NCBI GenBank assembly: GCA_019454205.1
Contig: CP075369.1
Coordinates: 558,001 to 622,000, forward strand
DNA: 64,000 bases
Reading direction: 5' to 3'
DNA from: Xanthobacteraceae bacterium
GTDB lineage: Bacteria > Pseudomonadota > Alphaproteobacteria > Rhizobiales > Xanthobacteraceae
Shown: one piece after another, positions 9,255 to 18,033 of the stretch
How positions within the stretch are numbered: position 1 is the stretch's first letter
Layout of the letters: each line of letters starts with the position of its first letter
The notes under the pieces: generated by a model
Told to the model about the DNA's origin: nothing
Seen by the model: the letters and a program-made list of their open reading frames with translations, nothing else
The model's database searches: none
Translations under genes and position numbers: made by a program

Positions 9255-10631
9255 CTATCTATGTTGATTTCTTGGGGTCCAGTCCGCCAAATAAACTGCG
9301 AAGGCTGCTGCGGTACCGTAGATGATCATCGCGGCGGCAACGAGTGCAAAATAATAATGCATCGGCGCTTCCATATAAACCAATACCAAACCGCCGAAAA
9401 AAATCGTAATTAGTCTGGCAGTTCCAGCGAGGACGGGGCCTAGGACCTTTCGAGCTCCCTGCGATGCGAAAAGAAGGCATATACCCATCCCAAAGAAGGC
9501 GTAAGCAGGTCCTGTCCAATGTAGAAATGTATGTGCGACTTGAAGAGTCGTCGGATTGTCCGTGAAAATATTTGCCCAGATTTGAGGAGCAATTGAAAGC
9601 ACGAGACCCAACGCTCCGACGACCGACGCAGTGAGAATTGCACCTATAAGTGTAATTCTGCGCGCTCTAGCAACGTTTCCGGCTCCGATCGCCATACCCA
9701 CCATGGGGATGCACGCAACTCCTACGCCTGCTGAGAGTGGTATCAGAATCATCTCAAATCGAGCCCCGATGCCGTAGCCGGCCAACGCTTCAGAACCATA
9801 GCGGGCGATAAAAGACGTCATGATGAGAACGGCAAGAGTTGTTTGAATCGTAGAGACGCACGTCAGTAGCCCCACCTGCAAGATTTCGCTGAACAGCTCG
9901 CGGCGAAAGGTGAACCCAGAGAATCTGATACGAACTGTCGATCTGTTCGAGCAAAGGTAGAATGCCAAAAATGCGGCAGCGCTCGCGAGGCCAACAACTA
10001 GGCCTAATGCAATTCCAGACATGCCTAAGGCTGGTAGGGGTCCCAATCCAAATCCCAAAGCAGCGCCTACAGCAGCTTGGAGAGTTAGAGAAAAGAGCGC
10101 GACCCCCGAGGCGAGGCGCATGTTACCTGTCGCTCGAACAATAGCGATAAGCGTAAAGGCCAACCAGATAAGAGGTGAGCCAAGAAACGCGACGTTAGAG
10201 TATTCAAGTGCTTTTGTAAGTACGTCTCCCGTCGCGCCCAACAATCGATAAATTGTTGGGCCGCAAGTTAGCATGACGGCGGTGGTTGAGACGCCGCAAA
10301 CAACACCGATTGCCACGCCATGCAACGCTAGCGCCTCCGCTCGCTCTTGATCGCCCGCACCAAGTGCCCGACTGATCGCGGAAGTAATGCCGCCTCCCAT
10401 CGCTCCAACGGACAAGCCCTGCTGAAGCACAAGTAGCGGAAAGACTACTGCGATACCCGCGAGGGCACTTGTCCCGAGGAGGCCGACGTAGACGGTCTCA
10501 GCGAGCGATACGAGAATCGCAGCCAACATCGCAAAGGAATTAGGAATGCTTAGCCGTAATAGCGTCGATAGAATTGGACCGTTGAACAAATCCAATTTTC
10601 GCTCTTCAGCGCTTGATTTCACTGCATTCAC
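9255..10631 (-). CDS. MATE family efflux transporter
   Basis: The 458-residue product is an integral membrane protein with about twelve hydrophobic segments in two related halves. It begins with the MATE pattern LSIPNSFAMLAAILVSLAETVYVG and carries GGGITSAISRALGAGD, typical of the NorM/DinF group. Such proteins exchange drugs or metabolites for sodium or protons across the inner membrane. The frame opens at a GTG (10631), and a second in-frame GTG follows three codons later. The gene stands alone, with no regulator evident. Substrate is not predictable. Confidence 0.85.
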   Translation of the reverse strand: MNAVKSSAEERKLDLFNGPILSTLLRLSIPNSFAMLAAILVSLAETVYVGLLGTSALAGIAVVFPLLVLQQGLSVGAMGGGITSAISRALGAGDQERAEALALHGVAIGVVCGVSTTAVMLTCGPTIYRLLGATGDVLTKALEYSNVAFLGSPLIWLAFTLIAIVRATGNMRLASGVALFSLTLQAAVGAALGFGLGPLPALGMSGIALGLVVGLASAAAFLAFYLCSNRSTVRIRFSGFTFRRELFSEILQVGLLTCVSTIQTTLAVLIMTSFIARYGSEALAGYGIGARFEMILIPLSAGVGVACIPMVGMAIGAGNVARARRITLIGAILTASVVGALGLVLSIAPQIWANIFTDNPTTLQVAHTFLHWTGPAYAFFGMGICLLFASQGARKVLGPVLAGTARLITIFFGGLVLVYMEAPMHYYFALVAAAMIIYGTAAAFAVYLADWTPRNQHR

Positions 10632-10821
10632 ATCAAAGGCCGAGCGCGGCTGGAAATATCAACGCGTGCTTTAGACTCGTCTTTGTCCCTCCTGAAACCG
10701 TTATCATTCGTGCACATGATCCGGAATTCTTTCGGAGGCATAGCTGCTCTACAGCCAGATTTGTTGCGAGGTGGGAGGCTATGTGCCATCGTTTCATAAC
10801 CTTAAAAGACAGTCGAAAACG

Positions 10822-11025
10822 ATGCTAAAGTCCCAAAATACAGACAGAAATCAGTTGGGAAAGGCTAGTGAGAAAGTAGCAAAGCTTTCCTATTCGCGCA
10901 TTTGCAAGCGTTGTGACAAGACAATGATCGCAACCGTCGTATCTGCAGATTCCTATACTTTTGAATGTGCGACTTGTGGAAGGATCGAGACTGAAACCTC
11001 GCTTCTCCTTCTGCAGAGCGGCTAG
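10822..11025 (+). CDS. Small zinc-ribbon protein
   Basis: A 67-residue ORF with two CxxC knuckles, CKRCDKTM and CATCGRIETE, separated by about 21 residues including VSADSYTFE. This is a compact zinc ribbon. Similar very short ribbon proteins are frequent as uncharacterised genes in Bradyrhizobium and relatives. The ATG at 10822 starts directly before the polar leader; an upstream in-frame extension to 10771 looks non-coding. It lies between a divergent MATE gene and an MFS gene. Function is unknown; that it is a real gene is supported by the paired cysteine motifs. Confidence 0.5.
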   Translation: MLKSQNTDRNQLGKASEKVAKLSYSRICKRCDKTMIATVVSADSYTFECATCGRIETETSLLLLQSG

Positions 11026-11132
11026 TACGAGCTGCCGGACCTATTAAGCCCTCGAGTAGTTGCCTTCTAGCAACGCTCCACTTTCAACGTAACAGCCGGG
11101 GCTCTACCTTAACCCGTGCTCTCGGTTCTAAG

Positions 11133-12347
11133 ATGTTTGCTGAAAAGCAGGTTTATTATGGTTGGCGCATAGTTGCAGCCATCTTTCTCATTACCACAGT
11201 CACATCCGGATTAGCTTTTTACAATCTTTCCGTTTTGCTCAACGCGTTTGTTGCGCAGAGAGGTTTCCCCGTTTCATTGACGAGTGCGGCGACAGCGGCT
11301 TTTTTCGTCTCAGGTGGAATCTCTGGCGTGCTCGTGGGGAGGATTATCGACCGGTATGACATTAGAGGAGTGCTGGTTGGCGCCGCGATCGTAGGCGCTG
11401 CTTGCCTCTTTTCAGTTGGTTATCTGCAAGAGACTTGGCAGCTTTTTCTTTTTCACATTGTCTTCGGCCTATCTTACGGCGCATCCAATCTAGTGCCTGT
11501 AACGACTCTCGTTACTCGTTGGTTTAAAGCAAAACGCGCGATCGCTCTCTCTGTGGCGTCGACAGGATTTTCGATGGGGGGGATCTTTATTTCACCATTC
11601 GTGGCGCTTTCTATTGAACGCGGTGGGTTGAGTGCAACCGGTCCGTGGATGGCTGCATTGTTTTTCTTTGGAATTGTCCCAATCACGCTTCTTGTGATTC
11701 GTAGCAATCCTGAAGATCTGGGATTGAATCCGGACGGCCAAGCTAGCATTGCATCGAATGACGCATCTACCGACTACTCTTCGGTATCGTACGACGAGGC
11801 GAAGAAAACTGCTTTCTATCTTTCACTCTCGATTTCATACTTATTTATTCTAGGTGCCCAGGTAGGGGCCATTGCACATCTCTATCGGTTAGCAAACCTC
11901 AGGAATGGGCTAGAGACAGCCGCACTCGCGCTAGCATTTCTTGCTTCATCGAGCATTGTTGGCCGAATGTTCGGCGGTTGGGTTGTAATAAAAATGTCAG
12001 TTCGAACTTTCACGCTACAGCTGATGGCGGTACAGGGAGTTGCGCTCTTCTTTCTCGCTTTTGCAGACCAGCGTTTAGCGATCTTATCTTGTGTGGTTCT
12101 TTTTGGCGTAACAATTGGAAATTCGTTGGTGATGCAACCCTTGCTGCTCGCAGAAAAATTCGGCACGCGCGAGTACGGCAGAATTTATTCGATGAGCCAG
12201 TTCATTGCGACAGTGGGAGTTGCCGGCGGCCCAGTCGCAGTAGGAATAAGCTATGATTTGGCAGGGAATTATTTTTGGCCGTTTATTCTAATGGCTTTAG
12301 CAACGGCTCTCGGTTTCGTAATTATGGTGCTTGGCACACGGCGCTGA
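11133..12347 (+). CDS. MFS transporter
   Basis: The 404-residue protein has twelve predicted membrane segments and begins with YYGWRIVAAIFLITTVTSG, common in MFS carriers for monocarboxylates and related organic anions. The loop GRIIDRYDIRGVLV after the second helix is the MFS signature, and SNPEDLGLNPDG occurs in the central loop. It would be a secondary transporter in the inner membrane. The gene precedes the aminopeptidase by 47 bases in the same direction, so the two may share a transcript. Substrate is unknown. Confidence 0.82.
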   Translation: MFAEKQVYYGWRIVAAIFLITTVTSGLAFYNLSVLLNAFVAQRGFPVSLTSAATAAFFVSGGISGVLVGRIIDRYDIRGVLVGAAIVGAACLFSVGYLQETWQLFLFHIVFGLSYGASNLVPVTTLVTRWFKAKRAIALSVASTGFSMGGIFISPFVALSIERGGLSATGPWMAALFFFGIVPITLLVIRSNPEDLGLNPDGQASIASNDASTDYSSVSYDEAKKTAFYLSLSISYLFILGAQVGAIAHLYRLANLRNGLETAALALAFLASSSIVGRMFGGWVVIKMSVRTFTLQLMAVQGVALFFLAFADQRLAILSCVVLFGVTIGNSLVMQPLLLAEKFGTREYGRIYSMSQFIATVGVAGGPVAVGISYDLAGNYFWPFILMALATALGFVIMVLGTRR

Positions 12348-12394
12348 CGAGCTGGCGATATATTCCCACTGAGCCTTTCTCAACTTGAGATCGC

Positions 12395-13816
12395 GTGGTA
12401 AACGGCGCCAATGCCGGAGACAGTCAATTGCCAGAAAAAATATACCGCGCCGTAGTTTCGTCGGCAGCTGAACCAAAGCCAATTTGGTTTGTCGATAGCG
12501 AAAATTGGAATAGCGTTCGCGACGAGCTTTCGGCTGTTGCTCGTGCTTACCTTGTAGCATCCGGCTTCGAGCCAGATGAAGGCCGTTATCTAATATTGCC
12601 AGATGATAAAGGTTCGGTAGCGGGTTGTATTTTTGGCCTTGGAAAGGCCAGCGGAACACTTTCAGATCCGCTGATAACCGGAATGCTACCTGCCATACTG
12701 CCGGTTGGAGCATGGCGGTTCGTTGAACCTATTCGTAACCCGCGCCTGGCAGCTTTAGGGTTTGCCTTAGGCACTTATCATTTCAATCGCTATCGAAAGA
12801 GTAAAAGAGAACTGTCTCATCTCGTCGTTCCGTCCGGCGTGGATGCTGCAGAAGTCCTGCGCATTGCTGACGGTTTGGCCTTGGCAAGAGACCTAATTAA
12901 TACGCCGCCGAACGATCTGGGTCCGGCTGAACTTGAAACAGCAATTCGACAGTTGGCGCGTAAACACAGAGCTAAAGTAACTAGCGTCATCGGCAAAGCT
13001 TTGTTGAGAAAGAATTTCCCGCTTGTCTATGCGGTTGGGCAGGGCAGCGAACGCGCACCGAGACTGGTTGAATTCACGTGGGGTAAGCCGTCAAATCCTA
13101 AAGTGACTCTTATTGGAAAGGGCGTCTGCTTCGACACAGGCGGTCTTGATATTAAGACACCCGCGTCGATGTTATTGATGAAAAAAGACATGGGAGGTGC
13201 GGCTGCAGCTCTTGCCCTGGCACATATGGTTATGGACGCAAAACTTAAAGTGCGCCTTCGCGTCATTGTGCCGGCCGTTGAAAACTCAATTTCTGGAAAT
13301 GCTTTTCGGCCAAGCGATATTCTCAAAAGCAGAAAAGGTTTGACAGTTGAAATAGGAAACACCGATGCAGAGGGGCGGTTAGTTCTCGCAGATGCGCTTA
13401 CTTTAGCCGACGAAGAAAAACCAGAACTGCTGATTGATTTTGCTACTCTAACTGGTGCCGCAAGAATAGCGCTTGGGCCGGATATTCCTCCAGTATTTAC
13501 CAACGATGACGCAACTTGGAATGAACTTGCCCAACATTCATCTGAGCAAGCTGACCCTCTTTGGCGAATGCCGCTTTGGCAGCCCTATGTGAAGATGTTG
13601 GAATCGAAATCAGCAGATACCAACAATGTTGGCAGTGGTCAGGCTGGAGCAATTGTAGCTGCTCTCTTTCTGTCGAAGTTTGTCGAACAAACAGAGAGCT
13701 GGATGCATCTCGACATATATGGTTGGAATCCGAAGGCCCGACCGGGCCGACCGGAAGGCGGAGAGGCGCAGTCTATTCGAGCTTTGTATGCGTTATTGAG
13801 TGATCGATATCGGTAA
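12395..13816 (+). CDS. Leucyl aminopeptidase family protein (M17)
   Basis: The 473-residue protein carries the M17 C-terminal catalytic domain. GKGVCFDTGGLDIK and LMKKDMGG supply metal and catalytic residues, and NTDAEGRLVLADAL is the family signature. Such enzymes are usually hexameric cytosolic metalloaminopeptidases that release N-terminal residues from peptides. The N-terminal domain is divergent, as in many alphaproteobacterial members. The frame opens at GTG 12395 with only a weak ribosome site, so the true start may be slightly different. It is convergent with pntB, with 14 bases between them and no terminator hairpin. Confidence 0.85.
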   Translation: MVNGANAGDSQLPEKIYRAVVSSAAEPKPIWFVDSENWNSVRDELSAVARAYLVASGFEPDEGRYLILPDDKGSVAGCIFGLGKASGTLSDPLITGMLPAILPVGAWRFVEPIRNPRLAALGFALGTYHFNRYRKSKRELSHLVVPSGVDAAEVLRIADGLALARDLINTPPNDLGPAELETAIRQLARKHRAKVTSVIGKALLRKNFPLVYAVGQGSERAPRLVEFTWGKPSNPKVTLIGKGVCFDTGGLDIKTPASMLLMKKDMGGAAAALALAHMVMDAKLKVRLRVIVPAVENSISGNAFRPSDILKSRKGLTVEIGNTDAEGRLVLADALTLADEEKPELLIDFATLTGAARIALGPDIPPVFTNDDATWNELAQHSSEQADPLWRMPLWQPYVKMLESKSADTNNVGSGQAGAIVAALFLSKFVEQTESWMHLDIYGWNPKARPGRPEGGEAQSIRALYALLSDRYR

Positions 13817-13830
13817 TCACGAAATCGCAA

Positions 13831-15225
13831 TCACAGCCCCTTGACGATGTTCTCGACCATCTTCTTCGCGTCGGCGAACAGCATCATGGTGTTGTCTTTG
13901 AAGAACAGCTCGTTCTCGACGCCCGCATAGCCGGAGCCCATGCCGCGCTTCACGAACAGAACCGTCTTCGCCTTTTCGACGTCGAGCACCGGCATGCCGA
14001 AGATCGGAGATTTCGGATCGGTCTTCGCGGAAGGATTGGTCACGTCGTTCGCGCCGATGACGAAGGCAACGTCCGCCTGACCGAAATCGGAGTTGATGTC
14101 TTCGAGTTCGAACACTTCGTCGTAAGGCACGTTGGCTTCGGCGAGCAGCACGTTCATGTGGCCCGGCATGCGCCCAGCGACCGGATGGATCGCGTATTTC
14201 ACCTGCACGCCTTCTTCTTTCAGTTTATCCGCCATTTCGCGAAGCGCGTGCTGCGCCTGCGCGACCGCCATGCCGTAACCCGGCACGATGATGACCTTCT
14301 CGGCGTTCTTCATGATGAAGGCCGCGTCGTCGGCCGAGCCCTGCTTCACGGGCCGCGACTCGATCTGTCCCGCGGCCGCGGTCGTCTCGCCGCCGAAGCC
14401 GCCGAGAATGACCGAGATGAAAGAGCGGTTCATGCCCTTGCACATGATATACGACAGAATGGCGCCCGAAGAACCGACCAGCGCACCGGTGATGATGAGC
14501 GCCGCGTTGCCGAGCGTGAAGCCGATGCCTGCTGCCGCCCAACCCGAATACGAGTTCAGCATCGACACGACGACCGGCATGTCGGCGCCGCCGATCGGCA
14601 CGATGATGAGCACACCGAGCACGAACGAGAGCAGCACGATCGCCCAGAACAGCGCGTGGCTTTCGGTGCGGATAAACAGGACCGTCGCGATCACGAGCGC
14701 CGCTGCGAGCGCGATGTTGATGATGTGCCGCGCGGGCAGAATGATCGGTGCGCCGCTCATGTTGCCGTTCAGTTTCGCAAACGCGATCACCGAGCCGGTG
14801 AACGTGATTGCGCCAATAGCGGCACCCAGCGCCATTTCGATCAGCGAGGCGGAAGCAATCGTGCCGATGGAGCCGATGCCGAAGGCGGACGGCGCATAGA
14901 GCGCGCCCGCTGCGACCAGCACGGCAGCCAGACCGACCAGCGAATGGAACGCCGCGACCAATTGCGGCATCTGCGTCATCGCAATCTTGCGCGCCATGTA
15001 GGCGCCGATGGCCGCGCCGATCGCGAGACCGCCGATCACGAGGCCCCAGCCGACTGCGTCGGCGGGCGGCGAGAACGCAAGCGTGGTCACGATTGCGATC
15101 GCCATGCCGATCATGCCGTAGCGGTTGCCCGCCTTCGACGTAGTCGGATGCGATAGTCCGCGCAGCGCCAGAATGAACAGAACGCCGGAGACGAGATAGA
15201 GGACGGCTACGATATCTGCGTTCAT
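13831..15225 (-). CDS. pntB: NAD(P) transhydrogenase subunit beta
   Basis: The 464-residue product has an N-terminal block of about nine membrane helices (residues 1-260) and a C-terminal NADP(H)-binding domain III with GYGMAVAQAQHALREMADKL and VIGANDVTNP. It is the NADP-binding and proton-channel subunit of the proton-motive-force-driven transhydrogenase, which makes NADPH from NADH. The ATG at 15225 starts the conserved N-terminus MNADIVAVLYLVSG; longer in-frame extension is not family-like. It is the last gene of pntAA-pntAB-pntB, seven bases after pntAB. Base composition is clearly GC-richer than in the flanking catabolic genes. Confidence 0.95.
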   Translation of the reverse strand: MNADIVAVLYLVSGVLFILALRGLSHPTTSKAGNRYGMIGMAIAIVTTLAFSPPADAVGWGLVIGGLAIGAAIGAYMARKIAMTQMPQLVAAFHSLVGLAAVLVAAGALYAPSAFGIGSIGTIASASLIEMALGAAIGAITFTGSVIAFAKLNGNMSGAPIILPARHIINIALAAALVIATVLFIRTESHALFWAIVLLSFVLGVLIIVPIGGADMPVVVSMLNSYSGWAAAGIGFTLGNAALIITGALVGSSGAILSYIMCKGMNRSFISVILGGFGGETTAAAGQIESRPVKQGSADDAAFIMKNAEKVIIVPGYGMAVAQAQHALREMADKLKEEGVQVKYAIHPVAGRMPGHMNVLLAEANVPYDEVFELEDINSDFGQADVAFVIGANDVTNPSAKTDPKSPIFGMPVLDVEKAKTVLFVKRGMGSGYAGVENELFFKDNTMMLFADAKKMVENIVKGL

Positions 15226-15232
15226 AGCAGCC

Positions 15233-15664
15233 TCACTTCTTTTTCTGCTGGTACATGGCAAGCATTCGCTGCGTCACCAGGAACGCGCCGAAGATATTCA
15301 CCGACGCCATGATGAGCGCGAAGAAGCCGAGCACCCGCGCCCACCACGCACCCGCCGGATCGGCCGCCAGATTGACGCCGACCGCGAGCAGCGCGCCGAC
15401 CACGATCACGGAAGAGATCGCGTTCGTCACCGACATCAGCGGCGTATGCAGCGCGGGCGTCACCGACCACACCACGTAGTAGCCGACGAAGCAGGCCAGC
15501 ACGAAAATCGAAATCTGGAAAACGAACGGGCTTGCGGTCGCGGCGGAAGCGGTCGCCATCGCGTTCAGCGGCAGCACGCTCTCGTCATTCGCCATGTGCT
15601 CGAAAAAACCATCGGAGCAGGCAGTCAGCGCAAACGAAACCAGATCGGTCATGTTCTCGAGCAT
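15233..15664 (-). CDS. pntAB: NAD(P) transhydrogenase subunit alpha 2
   Basis: This 143-residue membrane protein contains about four hydrophobic helices and the conserved segment VWSVTPALHTPLMSVTNAISS. It matches the short alpha2 subunit, which in many alphaproteobacteria is encoded apart from alpha1 and supplies part of the proton channel. It lies between pntAA (4 bases away) and pntB. A second in-frame start (MTDLV) four codons in is equally possible. Together with pntAA and pntB it makes the complete complex. Confidence 0.92.
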   Translation of the reverse strand: MLENMTDLVSFALTACSDGFFEHMANDESVLPLNAMATASAATASPFVFQISIFVLACFVGYYVVWSVTPALHTPLMSVTNAISSVIVVGALLAVGVNLAADPAGAWWARVLGFFALIMASVNIFGAFLVTQRMLAMYQQKKK

Positions 15665-15668
15665 GCGC

Positions 15669-16793
15669 CTACCCCTTCGGCATGAAATTCGGATGGACGA
15701 CCGCGCCGTCTTTGGTCAGCAGGGTCGCCTTGATGAGTTCGTCGTCCCAGTTCGGCGCAAACTTCTTTTCCTTGTCGAACATGGTTTCGACAAAGGCGTA
15801 TAGGTTTTTCGCGTAGAGCGCCGACGAGGTCGCAGCTAAGCGGCCCGCGACGTTGAGGTGGCCGACGATCTTCACGCCGTTCACTTCCGCGATCTTGCCC
15901 GGTTCCGCGCCTTCGACGTTGCCGCCGCGCTCGACCGCGAGATCGACGATCACCGAACCCGGCTTCATCGACGCAACCATTTCTTTCGAAATCAGGCGCG
16001 GCGCGGGACGGCCCGGAATCAGCGCCGTCGTGATCACGATGTCCTGCTTCTTGATATGATCGGCAGTCAGCGCGGCCTGCTTGGCCTGATACTCTTTCGA
16101 CATTTCCTTGGCGTAACCGCCGGCGGTCTGCGCGTTCTTGAATTCTTCGTCCTCGACCGCCAGGAACTTCGCGCCGAGCGATTCCACCTGTTCTTTGGTG
16201 GCGGGACGCACGTCGGTCGCCGTCACCACGCCGCCGAGACGGCGCGCGGTCGCAATCGCCTGTAGGCCGGCAACACCGACACCCATGATGAAGATTTTCG
16301 CCGCCGGCACGGTGCCGGCCGCCGTCATCATCATCGGCAATGCGCGGCCGAATTCGGCGGAGGCGTCCACCACCGCGCGATAGCCCGCGAGGTTCGCCTG
16401 CGACGAGAGCACGTCCATCACCTGCGCGCGGGTGATGCGCGGCATCAGCTCCATCGCGAATGCGCTCAGCTTCGCCGCCGCCAGATCTTTCAGCGCGGCC
16501 TCGTTGCCGTACGGATCCATGATCGAAATAACGAGTGCGCCAGGCTTGTATGCGCCCATCTCGCTTTTCGTCGGGCGGCGGACTTTCAGGACAACGTCGG
16601 CGTCCTTCGCGACCCCGCTGCCGATCTCGGCTCCCGCCGCCTGATAGTCGGCGTCGAGGATGCCGGCCTTTTGGCCCGCACCCTTATCGACGGCGACCTT
16701 GGCGCCGAGGTTGGTGAAGCGTTTTACGGTATCGGGCGTAGCCGCGACGCGCGGCTCGCCCTGTTCGGTTTCGGCCGGGATCGCGATCTTCAT
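15669..16793 (-). CDS. pntAA: NAD(P) transhydrogenase subunit alpha 1
   Basis: The 374-residue soluble subunit starts MKIAIPAETEQGEPRVAATP, the family N-terminus, and has the NAD-binding loop MGVGVAGLQAIATARRLGG and the mobile-loop region KQDIVITTALIPGRPAP. It resembles alanine dehydrogenase and binds NAD(H), passing hydride to NADP in PntB. It is first in the operon; a GTG a few codons upstream is less family-like. The promoter must lie in the 90 bases shared with the divergent DUF917 gene. The NADPH made could serve F420 reduction in the neighbouring island, but this is only a suggestion from proximity. Confidence 0.94.
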   Translation of the reverse strand: MKIAIPAETEQGEPRVAATPDTVKRFTNLGAKVAVDKGAGQKAGILDADYQAAGAEIGSGVAKDADVVLKVRRPTKSEMGAYKPGALVISIMDPYGNEAALKDLAAAKLSAFAMELMPRITRAQVMDVLSSQANLAGYRAVVDASAEFGRALPMMMTAAGTVPAAKIFIMGVGVAGLQAIATARRLGGVVTATDVRPATKEQVESLGAKFLAVEDEEFKNAQTAGGYAKEMSKEYQAKQAALTADHIKKQDIVITTALIPGRPAPRLISKEMVASMKPGSVIVDLAVERGGNVEGAEPGKIAEVNGVKIVGHLNVAGRLAATSSALYAKNLYAFVETMFDKEKKFAPNWDDELIKATLLTKDGAVVHPNFMPKG

Positions 16794-16852
16794 TTCAAAA
16801 AACACCAGTAATACAAGCCTGGAGAATTGACTCCCAAGCGACAGGAAAGCTA

Positions 16853-16893
16853 TGTCTCACCAGTTGAGATAGCAACAGCAATTATTGAGACAC
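16853..16893 (+). promoter_or_regulatory. 41-bp operator-like sequence, copy 1
   Basis: TGTCTCA is followed after three bases by GTTGAGAT, giving an inverted TCTCA-N5-TGAGA, and 21 bases further by a direct repeat ending TTGAGACAC. The same layout at the same spacing occurs at 26641-26681, and ungapped comparison gives about 28 of 41 matches. It ends immediately before the ATG of the DUF917 gene. It is probably a regulator site shared by the two operons, and the IclR gene at 29392 is the best candidate to bind it. Confidence 0.6.
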
Positions 16894-18033
16894 ATGCACT
16901 CTGTGAATAGGCTCTCTAATCCGACGGATTTGGCCGACTTTATTCGCGGCCTAACTCTACTTGGAACGGGCGGGGGTGGTCGTCCCGAAGCGGGGCACGC
17001 CGCTCTAGCTCCCTACATTATTCGCGGAGACGAACTCCGCTGGCGTTCACTCGACACAATTTCTGACGATGCATTTTTTTGTTCGCTATCAGGACTTGGT
17101 TCGATCGCACCGACTGCACCTCTGAGCCAAGCTGAGCTCGTTGCCGCTGGTTACCCAGAAGCGATGGATGACCGGCAGCCGATGCTTCTCGCATTAAGAG
17201 AGTTGGAGCGGCAGACAAACAAAAAGATTTCCGGCGTTTTTCCTATCGAGATTGGCGCCGGAAATACGACGACACCATTTGCAGCGGCGCTTGCTGCGGG
17301 TGTGGACATGATTGACTGCGATTGTGCTGGTGGCCGCGCGATTCCAGAAATGAGCCAGAGCACTGTCGCGTTGGCCGGAGTATCGGTTACCCCAGCGGTA
17401 TTTGCGGACCCCTGGGGTACGCTTTTGACCGTATCGGGCTGCCATAGCTCCAAGCAGGCCGAACGGCTCGGAAAGGCTATCAGTTCCGTCACGAAGCTCG
17501 CTGACATGCGTGCGCAATGTGCTCGAGCGGCATTCATTGTTGACGGGCGTACGTTGAAACGTGTTGCGACCGGCGGCGGTCTTACTCGAGCGCTTCGCCT
17601 TGGTCGATTGATCGCGGCGTCGCGTTCGTCAGGAAAAGATCCCGCGGAAGCGGCGGCTCGTGAGCTTAACGGAGCTGTTGTTGCTCGAGGAAAGCTGATT
17701 GCCAAAGATTGGGAAAGCCGAGACGGCTATATGTTTGGCGAGCTGCGCATTGCTTCGAACAACGCTCCAGAAACACGCATTTTTTTGAAGAATGAGAATC
17801 ACATCGTCTGGATTGGAGATGTGCCAAAATATACTGCGCCCGACTTGATATGCGTAGTGGATGAAAAAACAGGCGAGCCTTCCACAAATACAAACCTCGA
17901 AAGCGGAACGAATGTTGCGGTGATAGTCGCACCTGCTTTGGAGATTCATCGGACGCCACAGAGCATTAATGCTCTCGGTCCGCGCCATTACGGCTTCGAT
18001 ATCGAATACATTCCAATGGAGGCGGTACGATGA
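16894..18033 (+). CDS. DUF917 family protein
   Basis: The 379-residue protein has the DUF917 N-terminal motif LLGTGGGGRPEAGH (residues 22-35) and the family core EIGAGNTTTPFAAALAAGVDMIDCDCAGGRAIPE. DUF917 proteins are often found beside hydantoinases and 5-oxoprolinase-like genes; no reaction has been firmly assigned. The ATG at 16894 is chosen because the preceding in-frame TTG lies inside the operator-like repeat. It is first in a seven-gene run (DUF917, LLM enzyme, then two Mo hydroxylases) whose stops and starts overlap or nearly so. By position it could act on an amide or lactam ring compound. That role is inference. Confidence 0.8.
   Translation: MHSVNRLSNPTDLADFIRGLTLLGTGGGGRPEAGHAALAPYIIRGDELRWRSLDTISDDAFFCSLSGLGSIAPTAPLSQAELVAAGYPEAMDDRQPMLLALRELERQTNKKISGVFPIEIGAGNTTTPFAAALAAGVDMIDCDCAGGRAIPEMSQSTVALAGVSVTPAVFADPWGTLLTVSGCHSSKQAERLGKAISSVTKLADMRAQCARAAFIVDGRTLKRVATGGGLTRALRLGRLIAASRSSGKDPAEAAARELNGAVVARGKLIAKDWESRDGYMFGELRIASNNAPETRIFLKNENHIVWIGDVPKYTAPDLICVVDEKTGEPSTNTNLESGTNVAVIVAPALEIHRTPQSINALGPRHYGFDIEYIPMEAVR

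Noticed and set aside
14158..15156. A 332-residue open frame on the plus strand opposite pntB
   Set aside because: It is an antisense shadow in GC-rich coding DNA: very rich in Arg, Asp and His, with no recognisable motif, and pntB is certain on the other strand.
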